This document shows positions 11,941 to 22,570 of a stretch of 64,000 nucleotides of DNA, piece by piece. The stretch lies in assembly GCF_020497125.1 (NCBI RefSeq), contig NC_059073.1:14591225-14655224 (forward strand), given 5' to 3'. The stretch's first letter is position 1, and every line of letters starts with the position of its first letter. The notes below the pieces were generated by a model. It ran no database searches and was not told where the DNA came from. It was given only the letters and a program-made list of their open reading frames with translations. The stretch comes from Mauremys mutica. Lineage: Eukaryota; Chordata; Testudines; Geoemydidae. The position numbers and the translations under genes are program-made.

Positions 11941-12867
11941 CACCTGGGATTGGAAAGTCAAGCTGGATTCTTCCTTTCTCGTGCAATCATCACTATTAAT
12001 ACATTTTCCATTGGCCAAACGACACCCTCAATTACACATGTGCAATCCTAAGGTTTCAAAATGATGCCTGGGAAACCCCTTCATTGTCTTCCAAATATGC
12101 CCTCAACTACACCTATATAACACATTTTATTCAAGGGGGATTGCACAGGGACTGAGGGCAGAATTTGGCATCGCAACTGGAACTCAGTTAATTATTCTGC
12201 GGATGCTGAGTGAGAAGAACAGAACGCATCTCACGCTCCCGGAGCGACTCTGCAGTACTAACAGGAGCAAAAACGTATCCAATTATTTAAATTAGATCTG
12301 GAAATGATCAAGAGTCAATTAAAAGGGGGTAACACTACGCTGCCAGACTCTCCCTTCAGAGTAGAATGGATCTTTTGATGCAGGTTTTTTCAAAAGCCCC
12401 TGGCATCAGCCTGGCTCTACTCCCATTAAACTGAATGGGTGTTTTACTATTGACTTCGGTATGAGCGGTATCAGGCCAGCGCAGACCATTTTGGAAAACC
12501 CCACCCTCACTGTCCATGCACAGCCATACATATGGCTCAGGTCACAAGAGCAAATGACTTTGGCAGTCTCGCTCTAATGGCTGGTGGAGCAATGTCCGTG
12601 GAACACAGCTACTGTGTAATTTGACACAATTCTGCACATCTGGCTGCCTGCTCATAGAAAGGCATGGAATGGCAGAGCAAAAGGTGTTGCCGGTCAGGAA
12701 TGAGGGTCTTTGTTGGGACACCTGCATAGCATCTCCCAAAAGGAGTATGTATTTGCTGCAGTAGTGATTGGCACCTGGGTCTGACCGAGCACCTGCTATA
12801 GCCTCACCTGGATGTGAGTGGCCGCACCGCAAAGCGCTACCTGAACAAGTGTCCTCACCGGTGTTGC
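11941..12867. other. Non-coding, nothing recognised
   Basis: Contains the old motif ATTGACTTCGGTATGAG near 12450. No conserved frame. Confidence 0.5.
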
Positions 12868-12879
12868 ACTCCCTCAGGT

Positions 12880-12983
12880 AGAAGCAGCAAAGAATCCTGT
12901 GGCACCTTATAGACTATAGGTGCCACAGGATTCTTTGCTGCTTCTACAGAACCAGACTAACACGGCTACCCCTCTGATACTTG
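12880..12983 (-). mobile_element. TATCAGAGGGGTAGCC repeat, snap-back copy
   Basis: It is flanked by a perfect 12-bp duplication ACTCCCTCAGGT (12868-12879, 12984-12995). Its left 28 bp (12880-12907) are an inverted copy of 12918-12945, so the 5' part has been duplicated and inverted. The right end is CCCCTCTGATACTTG. Confidence 0.8.
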
Positions 12984-12995
12984 ACTCCCTCAGGT

Positions 12996-15095
12996 GTGAT
13001 GCTAGGACTTCTGAGGGCACATCTCGTGGTTCTCGATGCTTGGGGGGCGCTCCTCTGTCCTTCTAGGCACATGGAGGAATTGTGGGGAGGAACTGGAGGA
13101 CTATCAGCACTGGAGCGATATAACTTGCATCCTCACTGCAGAGTGGGCAGGTTACGAACCAACTGAAAGTGGACCCTGAGCTCTAACCCACACCCACACC
13201 TGAGCCAACTGGCCGAGTTGACAGCACCACTTAATTAGGGTGAGTTGTTTATGTGTGTGGGTGGAAGAAGTGTTGGAGGTCGGAGCCTGGGCCAGCTACA
13301 GTGAAGACATATCCAAGATGCCTGGTTCTAGCCATTGCTGTTATCCACCTACTTTTGTAAGTATCAGATTTGCACAGCAATCTAACAACCATCTCACAGT
13401 AAAAACAGAGTGACTCATGCCCAACCCAGGACCAGACTCTAGTTAGCCAGAACCATGCAAATAATTTATAGTAGTAATTAGAACAGAAGCATCTCTGTTT
13501 TCTTGTGCTGTCACAACAAGCTGTTGGCTTTTGTTTGCAATTAATTAAATGTTTGTCAATCAAAATGGTGGCAAAATCTCTCTGCCTGTTATGCATCTAA
13601 GCAGAAGCCTTTCCCCTTTGTATAGTGCTTCACAATCTAACTCGCTTCCAGCTACCTGTAAACAGCATGATACTATCAGCCAGCCAGCCTCCTAAAAACT
13701 GGCTCTTGTGGAGATGCTTGTAAAACAAGATGCACTGAGGTTAGTGGGTGGGCTGAGATTTTTTCAGTGACTCTTCAAACTGTTCTGTAGCCCAGCAGAT
13801 GGGGTGTCTAATGCTTCACAAAAAAGGCAAAGCCTCCTGCAAAATGCACTGGGCCAATTGTGCATTAGTATCACCACAGGATGTTTAGGGAAGTCTTGGT
13901 GACATCTGTCGCTGATTCCCCTGAGCTATGTAAAGGCTCCTGGATTGGAACAGCAAGTCAGGATTCGTGAGCTTTAAAGCAGAGCTGCATGAGGACCAAT
14001 TTAAAATTGCTCTGCCTTTGCAGAACTGCATATCTTCTAACAATGTGTCCTTTGGCCACGCTCATTTTCCTGATAGCAAGTATAACTGCAGATGCTTTGC
14101 TTATTTATACACGTCTAATTCTCCTTTGGCTCTTGGTATGCTCATGACTTCATTAATACTCTGTGGCAGTAAGTTCCACAGGTTAATATTATATTTTAAA
14201 GGTATTTCTATCCATTTCACATTTTGTTTGCTTAATACATTGGCAGTTAGCACAATCTTAATTATATAAATGGGCATATAGGAGTCTTCTTAATCCAAGG
14301 ATTGCTCAAAATCACAAATCTTTATCAACTTTAATTAGTAGCTTGTCCCACCCTGGGGTTTTCCTTTATACTGGAGCTTTTAAAATCCTTTATGTAGCTT
14401 ATTATTTAGTTAAAAATACTGTTTTGGGTACATACTGGCAACATCTGAACGCAACCTATAACCCCTAAATAAGTGGAATTAGTGGTTGGCTTACTGTACC
14501 CTTTCACCACATTCAGTTCTGCAACCTAGTCTTTTAGCTTCTTATGTCTCTCAAGTAATTTGGCTTGAGATATATTTCTTTTTCCAGTTCAGGCGGCCTG
14601 TGATAATGGAGATTGTTAGTTTCACCCCCTTCCCCCCTCCATTTTTTGCCCCCTTGGTTCCATTTATCATGGACATATGACTTGGTTATAAAATCTTGCA
14701 CCAAGCTGAAGCTTCCAAAACAAGCTTTTAGTCTCCCAGGAACAAAAACCCTTTTCCTTAATCAAATTCTATGGCAGTTGCTCTGGCAACTTGAAAGTTA
14801 TTAATGCTCTCAATTCAGACTATTACTGAAGGAATAGCGGGGATTTGGATGGTTTATTGGAGCATGAATGAATGACTTAGGGTCTGATTCTGTCATCGGT
14901 ACTCATGGTGAGAAGTTCCTTATTACTAATTTAATTTGTGGCGTAAGATACTACTCGGTGTGAGTAAGAGTATGCTGTGAAGCCTCTAAAAACAGGTATG
15001 TTATTAAATCAAAATGGCCAAGGCAAATATTACATCCTGATTCTTCATGCTTTGCATAGTTTATTTATCCCTGTGTAAATGGGTGTGATGCTCAA
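12996..15095. other. Non-coding
   Basis: A weak CR1-like stretch may lie near 14130-14250 (AGTAAGTTCCACAGGTTAAT). The 115-codon minus-strand frame at 13249-13596 has no domain. Confidence 0.45.
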
Positions 15096-15104
15096 AGATG
15101 AAGT

Positions 15105-15236
15105 CCGGTATCAGAGGGTAGCCATGTTAGTCTGTATCCACAAAAACAACAAGGAGTCCAGTGGCACCGTAAAGAGTAACAGATTTATTTGGGCATAAGC
15201 TTTCATGGGCAAAAAACCCACTTGTTCAGATGAAGT
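15105..15236 (+). mobile_element. TATCAGAGGG repeat, divergent subfamily
   Basis: It starts at TATCAGAGGGTAGCCATGTT and ends with TTCATGGGC..CCCACTTGTTCAGATG. The sequence AGATGAAGT occurs at both ends (15096-15104 and 15228-15236), a possible 9-bp target duplication. It differs from the other copies in the middle (AACAACAAGGAGTCCAGTGG). Confidence 0.65.
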
Positions 15237-15509
15237 GACTTGCTTGGCATCACACAACAGGCTAGTGGCACACCTGGGACAAGAACCTAGGCCCTTTCCC
15301 TGGACCACACTGTTGTGGCAGCTGTGTAGTAGCAGCAGAAGTGCAAGCTTCCCCTGGCAGCCTGCCAGTGGGCCTCAAGTCTGATTTGAGGGGGTGATTT
15401 CTGCTGCCAGCGGGCTGTTCAGTTTCCATGCTTCGTTTTCTCCATTGAGAACACCAGTAGGGCTGCCAGTGGAGATGACAGATTTTTGGTGCTGAACTCA
15501 CCAAATTAG

Positions 15510-15604
15510 TAAAAGCAACAAAGAATCCTGTGGCACCTTATAGACTAACAGACGTTTTGCAGCATGAGCTTTCGTGGGTGAATACCCACTTCTTCAGATG
15601 CAAG
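15510..15604 (+). mobile_element. TATCAGAGGGGTAGCC repeat, truncated copy
   Basis: Perfect 9-bp duplication CCAAATTAG (15501-15509, 15605-15613). It lacks the TATCAGAGGG end and starts at TAAAAGCAACAAAGAATCC. It holds the hairpin GTGGGTGAATACCCAC with CTGAAGA and GAAA on its minus strand. Confidence 0.75.
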
Positions 15605-15613
15605 CCAAATTAG

Positions 15614-17141
15614 GCCACCTAGGGGGCCATTAAAGCACAGGGGGAACTCTGGGAGGCTTTGCTCCTGGAGCTCCCAGATGCACAGGGAGAAGGCATCATG
15701 CTGCACCACCCCTTAGGAGGGTACAACTTGCTCTCTTCCTCTGTGGTGGAGGCCAAAGCTGAGAGATGGTGGAGCTCTGGCCTCTGCCTCCTCCCAACCC
15801 CCATGTTGTAGCTCATACTTCTCATCAGTGAGTTACGGGGATTCCAAGAACTAGGCCTGGGCCTGGCACCTAGGCATATGTGAGGATGCAAGAGCAGCGA
15901 AGGCGCCTTGTCCCTTCTCCCATACACACATCTTCAATGTTTGGCTCAGTCTAGCCCTTAACGGGCATCGCCATTCACTTCCCTATCACCTCAGCTCAGC
16001 CAGGTTAAGGGCCCACTACTGTCATGCTGTCGCTGTCATACGTCATGTACCAGGTTCAGCTAATTCAGGCAGGAGCAGGGCAGGGAGGGCCCTTTCATCT
16101 TCTGTGTCCTTGTTCTTCCCAAATAGCGTCTCCACCTCCCGCCTCCCCCCAGAACGTACTAGAAGTGTATTTTCCCCACCGCTTCACTCCCAGGAGGGGT
16201 TATCCTTGGGAGACCGAAGGGTTTATGCCAGTAAACTCTTGGTGAGGTTTTTGCCTGGCTTATTATGAACTTGTAAATAACATGCTGCTGCAGGAGGGAC
16301 AATTATGCCAAGTAGATCGCAGGCAGGCAGAATACTGACTGATTACAGCTTCAGTTTGCTTAATCCTGGGGAACTGGCCTCTGTTACTGCAGGATGTGAA
16401 ACGGGGCAGGACAGTGATATCAAGCAAGTAGCATAGCTAAGCAAGCAGTAAATAAAACCCCACGGTCTGATCATCCAAGAGTGGTTAGGTGGCATATCCT
16501 AACTATGTATTTATGTCATATTCCAGGCCTCCAGCTAACTCCAAAGTCTCCTGATGCGAGTTTAGTCTGTTTGGCAGAAAAAGGCCCATTCAGTGAAAAC
16601 TCAGTCCCTTTCCTCCTCCCATACTCAGCCCAGCTCCCTTTATAGCTGCAGCTAGGGGTTCTTTTTTTAAACTGCTTGTGAATCAGGCTCTCTCCCTAGA
16701 GTAAAGTTACTGAAACCTAGGGAGTGAAGCCACAGTGGTCACCAACCCTGCTATTCATGTTGGGTGGGGCTGTGGTCCACTAGGGGAGTGAAGCATCCTG
16801 ATTTCAGACTAGCGAGGGAGGTGGTTTTTAGTATACCACTAAATGTTCAGTTGTTCATTTTCAGGGCACAAGTGTGCTTGTGTGTGTGTGTATGTATAAA
16901 TAACATATATGTATACACTAATTTAAGTTCTTTTATTCTAAAGGCTCTATACGATTTTCCTGGTCCTGGCAGGGAATATAGAAAAGTAGCTGAGTTATGA
17001 AAAGATATTCCTGTGCCTGGGTGTAAATCCACTGCCTGCTTTTGGGATAAACCCTGGGGAGGTTGTTCTGACAGCAGAGTGACTCTTGTAGAGAGATTCC
17101 CAGTATCAAGATTATGCTGGGAGGGACACTCAAGTGTATAC
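15614..17141. other. Non-coding
   Basis: Includes a GT-rich run near 16880. No gene or clear transposon recognised. Confidence 0.5.
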
Positions 17142-17146
17142 CTGTC

Positions 17147-17918
17147 TGTAACGGGTTGTGCTCCACCACTATGGCTCCTCCTGCTGGTTGCTCTGGGAAT
17201 CAGCTCTGTCCATCAGCAGGGCGCCCTCCTCTTGTGATGTCTCACTCTCAGTTGCTGCTTCTCCACCATCTCTGCTGTCTGTGGGGACCCACGTCACTCC
17301 CAGACCACAGCATCCTCTTCAGGGCATGGCTCTCCGGCTGTGCCCCAACTCCGTTCTCTCCCCCATTCTGGGGGAACCGGCAACCCTTTGCCGGCCTTTC
17401 GCCACAGCAAACAGCAGCCCTTTGCTCAGGGGCAAACTACAATCCATTGGCTGGCCACTTCCCTCAGCGGCCAGTGGGGCAAAATGGGGAGGCCACCCGC
17501 TACTCTGAGCCCCGACCCAGAGACCTTATCGCTGGCAGCCACTCACTGCCTCTCTCTCCTTCCCTTCCGCCACTACTTGCTTTCCCTGGGCCACTTCCCC
17601 GTAGCCCCAGCACCGACTCAACCCCTGTATCAAGGCCACAGTCTGGGAGCCAGCGAGACTGGAGATCCACTTATTCCCCTGACCCTGCCCAGCACTGCTC
17701 TGTCTCAGATACTTCTCTCTACAGGCAGCCAGTCCTTCTCCCTCAAGCTCCAGGGAGAGAGACAGCTCCTCTCTGCCCTGCAGACCTTCTTATAGGGCCC
17801 AGCCTGGCCCTGATTGGGTGCTTCTAAGCCTTCCTCTGATTGGCTGGGCTCTGCACAGCCGCTCCAAGGGCTACTATTAACCCTTTGCCAGCCAGTGAGG
17901 GGCAGCTGCCCCATCACA
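17147..17918. mobile_element. Solo LTR-like element, GC-rich
   Basis: It starts TGTAACGGGTTG and ends GCCCCATCACA (TG..CA). Flanks CTGTC (17142-17146) and GTGTC (17919-17923) are a 4/5 match, fitting a 5-bp duplication. The interior block CGGCCAGTGGGG..CTACTCTGAGCCCCGACCCAGAG matches 48421-48485, so both belong to one family. The 237-codon plus-strand frame inside it has no domain and reflects GC content. Confidence 0.6.
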
Positions 17919-18141
17919 GTGTCACACAGAGAGGCAGAGGACAACTCGGCTGCAGCAAAGTGAGATCAGACTATACCTCAGCCCAAAGTGGGTGCCAAGA
18001 TTTGTGCTCCCAAGTTCTTGTACACCCAAAACTTTAGGGTTTGTGTGGCTCAAGAGTGCTGCTTGCACCTATTGGCAGAAGTTAACTTGCCGACGTACAT
18101 TTGGAGGCTGGACAAAAGTGACAAAAAATGTTGCCCTTTAA

Positions 18142-18439
18142 GGCCAGGTCTATACGCGCAGCACTGCTGCAGAGCAGCTGTACCAACACAGCCGCTCTGC
18201 TGCCCCGTGTCTGGTGAAGACACTTGATGCTGACAGCAGAGAGCTCTCCCCTCGGCATAAAATAAACCCGCCTCCGATTGCGGCAGAAGCTGTGTCAGCA
18301 GGAGAAACTCTTCCACCAACATAGTGCTGTGCATGTGAACGCTTTTGTCAGTGTAACATTTGTCGATCAGGAGGGTGGTTTATTCACCCACCAGAGCAAC
18401 GTAAGTTACGCTGACATAGTCTGTAGTGTAGACATAGCC
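18142..18439. mobile_element. Harbinger-like MITE with TAA duplication
   Basis: Ends GGCCAGGTCTATACGC and GTGTAGACATAGCC are inverted, and perfect TAA duplications flank it (18139-18141, 18440-18442). At 298 bp it has no coding capacity. Confidence 0.75.
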
Positions 18440-18717
18440 TAAATCTAGATTTTTAAAGGCCTTTGAATTGCATAAATGTTATAACCTCTACTGCACCCTT
18501 AAGAGGAGATAATGCGATTCAAGTGATTGAGCAATGAAGTACCAGGACTGTACATAAAGCCAGCTTCAACCAGGGGAAACTTGGCACAGATCCCACTGTG
18601 GCTTTTTCACACTCTGGGTGATATAAGTTATACCAACAGAATTGGTAGTGTAGAGATAGCATAACTCTCCGCCACAGCAGATGAAGTCTAATTGTGAGAT
18701 GTGGATGCTCTGCTAAT

Positions 18718-18860
18718 TAAGAACATCAGAACGGCCATACTGGGTCAGACTGAAGGTCCATCTAACCCAGTATCCTGTCATCTGACAGTGGCCAATGCCA
18801 GGTGCCCCAGAGGGAATGAACAGAACAGGTAATCATCAAGTGATGCATCCCATGTTAATT
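18718..18860 (-). mobile_element. CR1-type LINE 3' tail (minus strand)
   Basis: It contains CGGCCATACTGGGTCAGACT and GGCCAATGCCAGGTGCCCC, closely matching 2512-2660. It is truncated after ATCATCAAGTGATGCATCCC. Confidence 0.7.
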
Positions 18861-19713
18861 ACTGCAGTTTGGCTCAAATGAATCACACCAGGGCAATATT
18901 AATTAGAAAACAATTATATGTAGCATTTATAAAGTGCTTTATATTTACATAGCAGAGATTAACTAGTTAACCCAAACAATACATTAAATTGTATTCCTCA
19001 TGTGGGAGCATAGTACTATAGGACCTTCCTATCACCTGCAGGTCAACCTATTGCCCTGCCAGGTGCAGCTGGAAGCAGAGCCAGGCCTGCTGAGTGTTTG
19101 GATAAGAGACCCTGCTAGGAAAAGTCCAGGTACTACAAGGATTGTGTTAAGACTATCCTGAGTGTGCAGCCATGAAAATGTTTCCCTCGGGTGTTGCCTG
19201 GCACCCTTCCTGTAGGTCACATGGGAGGGGTTTGCCAATGAGTCTGACCTAATCTATCTGTCTTTCTGGTGAGGGATCAACGTCATTCTTGATCAGTAAT
19301 TAAACCAGGGATGAATATGGCCCAACATGTAAAACTGCTATCACGCTTCTCCTCAGGGATGAGTTTGGCCTTGCTTCAGAGAGACTCCTCATCTTGGAAG
19401 AACAGCACTCCCTTTCCCCCTCTGAACCCCCTGCCCTGCCTCATCCTCCACCCCACACGGGAGGCTTACATATAAAGGGCTGTGGAGTCACACTAAGGAT
19501 TTATTAATTTTCAGAGAAACATAATTGTCATAACAAACATTGGTTACGGAAATAGACTGTGTTTTTAAAATGAGATTTCTCTCGTTGTGCTAAATTACAT
19601 TCCATAGGTGCTTTTACTCACAAAACGAAGATTCTCATCCAGCTATTTCAGATTACTTCTTAAAACAATATTGCCCAGATAAGACTCCACGGGAACATTA
19701 GGGGAAAAGATAA
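18861..19713. other. Non-coding, nothing recognised
   Basis: Short frames only. Confidence 0.5.
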
Positions 19714-19726
19714 TTTGGAGATACCA

Positions 19727-19944
19727 AAAGCAGCAAAGAATCCTATGGCACCTTATAGACTAACAGACGTTTTGCAGCATGAGCTTTCGTGGGTGAATAC
19801 CCACTTCTTCGGATGACTTGCATCCGAAGAAGTGGGTATTCACCCACGAAAGCTCATGCTGCAAAACGTCTGTTAGTCTATAAGGTGCCACAGGATTCTT
19901 TGCTGCTTTTACAGATCCAGACTAACACGGCTACCCCTCTGATA
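19727..19944 (-). mobile_element. TATCAGAGGGGTAGCC repeat, near-perfect 88-bp snap-back copy
   Basis: Perfect 13-bp duplication TTTGGAGATACCA (19714-19726, 19945-19957). Arms 19728-19815 and 19821-19908 are inverted copies with one mismatch, separated by 5 nt. The right side carries the extra end CCCCTCTGATA. The near identity of the arms indicates a young event. Confidence 0.85.
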
Positions 19945-19957
19945 TTTGGAGATACCA

Positions 19958-20289
19958 TTAACCTTGAGTTGGCCTATTAAAGACATACTAAATGAAATAC
20001 CAGCCTTGTTAATGACCAGAGGCCCTAAAGCCCCTGAAATATAAACAAACAAGGCAAATGCATTAAGTAATATAACTGAGATCAGACTATACTTCAGCCC
20101 AAAGTGGGTGATCTAGTCTGCTTTGGTAAAGTTTCATACACTTCCTGGAATTCTGTAGTAGACAGAAACCACTCTGCTGCCAAACCAACCCTATGCACAT
20201 ACACAGTGTCATATGTTCATCTTATTATCCCCTCGAGCACAGCTAAAGCTGGAAGTGGATGGTTGGAAAAAATCACATAGGAAATAAGT
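19958..20289. other. Non-coding, nothing recognised
   Basis: The phrase GATCAGACTATACNTCAGCCC here (20083-20104) also occurs at 17966-17986, suggesting a short dispersed repeat. Confidence 0.4.
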
Positions 20290-20880
20290 AATGCTACGAT
20301 TTAGTCAGGGGTAGTAAAAGTCATGGACAGGTCATGGGCGTGAATGTTTGGTTATTGCCCGAGATCTGTCCCTGACTTCAGTCAGGGTATTTTTAGTAAA
20401 AGTCATGGATAGGTCACGGGCAATATACAAAAATTCACGCCTACGACCTGTCCATGATTTATACTATAAATATCCTGACTGAAATTTTGGGGTGCCTGCT
20501 GCTGCGAGGGGCATCAGCTGCAGGGGCACCCAGGAGGGGACTGTTGCGGGGGTGCCGCTGCTGGGGCAGGGTCCAGGGCCAGTGGCACCAGCTGCGGGGG
20601 CCACCGGAGCAGCGGCTGCTCTGGCCACCCCGGGAACTGCTGCCCTGGGGCCAGCTGCATGTGGCTGCCCAAGCAGCAGCCGATGCAGGTGGGCCCAGGC
20701 TGCCCGAATGGCTGGCTGCAGAACCATTCCAACAGCAGCTGGTGTGGCTGTCCCCAGAGCCAGCTGCTTGGGTGGCCCTTGGGTCAGTCACACTGGCTGC
20801 TGCAGAAGTCACGGAGGTTGCGGAAAGTCATGGAATCCGTGACTTCCACGACCTCCATGACAAACACGGAGTCCTAGAAA
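20290..20880. mobile_element. Non-autonomous element with subterminal foldback and GC-rich core
   Basis: Left part 20315-20345 (AAAGTCATGGACAGGTCATG) is inverted at 20430-20470 (GACCTGTCCATGATTTATAC). A second related unit lies between them. The right end repeats the theme: AAGTCATGGAATCCGTGACTT. The 20490-20800 core is rich in CAGCTG and GGGGC. Overlapping frames of 70-150 codons on both strands reflect composition. Exact termini were not fixed. Confidence 0.6.
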
Positions 20881-20894
20881 TAAGTCTTCAGATT

Positions 20895-21175
20895 TAACAT
20901 TTAGCACAGTTAACCATCGGAATAGATTACCAAGGGATATGGTGGGTTCCATGTTACTTGAAATCTTTACAGTGTGGGTGGATGTCTTTCTAAGAGAGAT
21001 GCTGTAGCTCCACCACAAACTACTGGGCTTGACCGTGTTCACTTATGCAGAAGGGAAGAGTCACTGCCTCTTCTGCTGGAATCCCTGAGTACAGTTCTGT
21101 GGCCTGTGTCACCCAGGAGCTCAGACTAGGTGGGCATAGTGGTTCCTTCTGGCCTTAAAAATCCATGACTCTGTG
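20895..21175 (+). mobile_element. CR1-type LINE 3' end
   Basis: It contains GGAATAGATTACCAAGGGA, TGGATGTCTTTCTAAGAGA and GTGGTTCCTTCTGGCCTTAA followed by ATCCATGACTC. This is the usual order at the end of CR1 copies. Confidence 0.7.
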
Positions 21176-21176
21176 G

Positions 21177-21312
21177 AGCTCGAAAGGAGGCTGGATAGCC
21201 ACATCTTGGATGGCTTAGACGCAACAAATCCTGCATCTTGGCAGGGGGTTAGACTGGGTGACCCTTGCGGTCCCTTCTAACCCTATCGTTCTATGATCCT
21301 ATGAATGAAGTG
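21177..21312 (+). mobile_element. CR1-type LINE 3' end, second copy
   Basis: It contains GGCTGGATAGCCACATCTTG, GGCAGGGGGTTAGACTGGGT and CGGTCCCTTCTAACCCTA, and ends in the short tandem tail TTCTATGATCCTATGAATGAA. It follows another CR1 tail head to tail. Confidence 0.75.
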
Positions 21313-22309
21313 CCCACTTTGTCTGAGCTTTATCGGCACTCACTGGTTCTTCCTTCTTTTCAGAGGAGGCTGTGGGGAGGTTATTCTGACATCACAGTGA
21401 CCCTGGCCATGAGCATCCTAGCACCAAGGCTTTTGCTGGAGGGATGCTCAGGCCTACGCAATTAACTCCCTCTTTCTGATAAGTGAGGAGAGGGCACTTG
21501 GGCCACAGCAAATTGATCCCCAGAGTGGGTGGAGGATGGAGAGTAATTAAAAATGGCAAAAACGCTGCTGATTAGAAGAAAAGCCATGCTCTGATGGAGA
21601 GGATTAAAGACAAACTGGAGACTTTGTACGTACATAAGGCAGTCAAGCGGTTTTCTTGTGCTGTGGCCTGGAAAGCTGCCAAAGGCCCCAGTCAGTTAGG
21701 GGCAGTGAAAACACAGATGCAAAGTTAACACTTCACATAAGAAGACTGGCTCCCTCAGGAATTTGATCCAGATGAGCCGTCGATATGAGTTCACTGTGTC
21801 AGATCGGATCTCAGAGCATGGTACGGTATAGCATGCGTGCATATTACGGTCAAGAACTCAGATACCGTAGTGCTGGGCACTCTATAAAAACCTAGTTAGA
21901 TAGCGAGCCCAGTGCCTCTCTGAGGAAGGGTGAGAGCCATCTCTCTCCATGTGACCCACACCTGCCATGAAGGGGGAGTGAGAGAGCAGTGCAGGAAGAA
22001 CTAGGCTTAGAACTGATTGTTATAAGGGAGGTCTGTGCTGCTGTTCTGAGGACACTGTAAATTCAATCTCCTTTTATGAGGTGATAGTGGTTAGGGTGAG
22101 CAGCTAAATTGCAAGGAACTAGGAGACAACTGTCTGAATAGTATGGGCCAAAGCTTATTTTTAAAGGACCCACCCGGCAATATTTTAATCCTAGTATCAA
22201 ACCACATACATGCTTTCTGTCAACTGCCTCTTGGTAGCCTCTTGTGGGCCAGGGTCAACAGGCACCAAAAAGGGATGTGTCCCTTGAAATACAAGGAGGG
22301 TGGTAGGGG
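21313..22309. other. Non-coding, nothing recognised
   Basis: No conserved frame or repeat end seen. Confidence 0.5.
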
Positions 22310-22317
22310 GTAGGAGA

Positions 22318-22562
22318 CAGGGCCGGCTTTAAACCGATTCACCCAATTCCCCAGAATCGGGCCCTGTGCCGAAGAGGGCCCCGCGCCTGCGCATAAGGGG
22401 GCCCTGCTCCGGGGGTCTTTGGCGGCATTTCAGCGGTGGGGGGGACCGCTCCGGGGGTCTTCAGCGGCATGAGGGGGTCCTTTGGTGCCACGGAAAACCT
22501 GGAGCGGACACCCCACTGCCAAGTATTCTAATTGGGCCCCACGGGTCATAAAGCCGGCCCTG
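22318..22562. mobile_element. hAT MITE with perfect 8-bp duplication
   Basis: Terminal inverted repeats CAGGGCCGGCTTTAAAC and AAAGCCGGCCCTG. Perfect duplication GTAGGAGA (22310-22317, 22563-22570). It is GC-rich and non-coding, and shares the CAGGGCCGGCT end with 52876-53091. Confidence 0.85.
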
Positions 22563-22570
22563 GTAGGAGA

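Noticed and set aside
17114..17827. 237-codon open frame on the plus strand
   Set aside because: It lies inside a GC-rich solo LTR-like element, overlaps other open frames, has no recognisable domain and extends across the repeat boundary.
20454..20897. Up to six overlapping frames of 70-147 codons
   Set aside because: They arise from the GC-rich core of a non-autonomous foldback element open in most frames.
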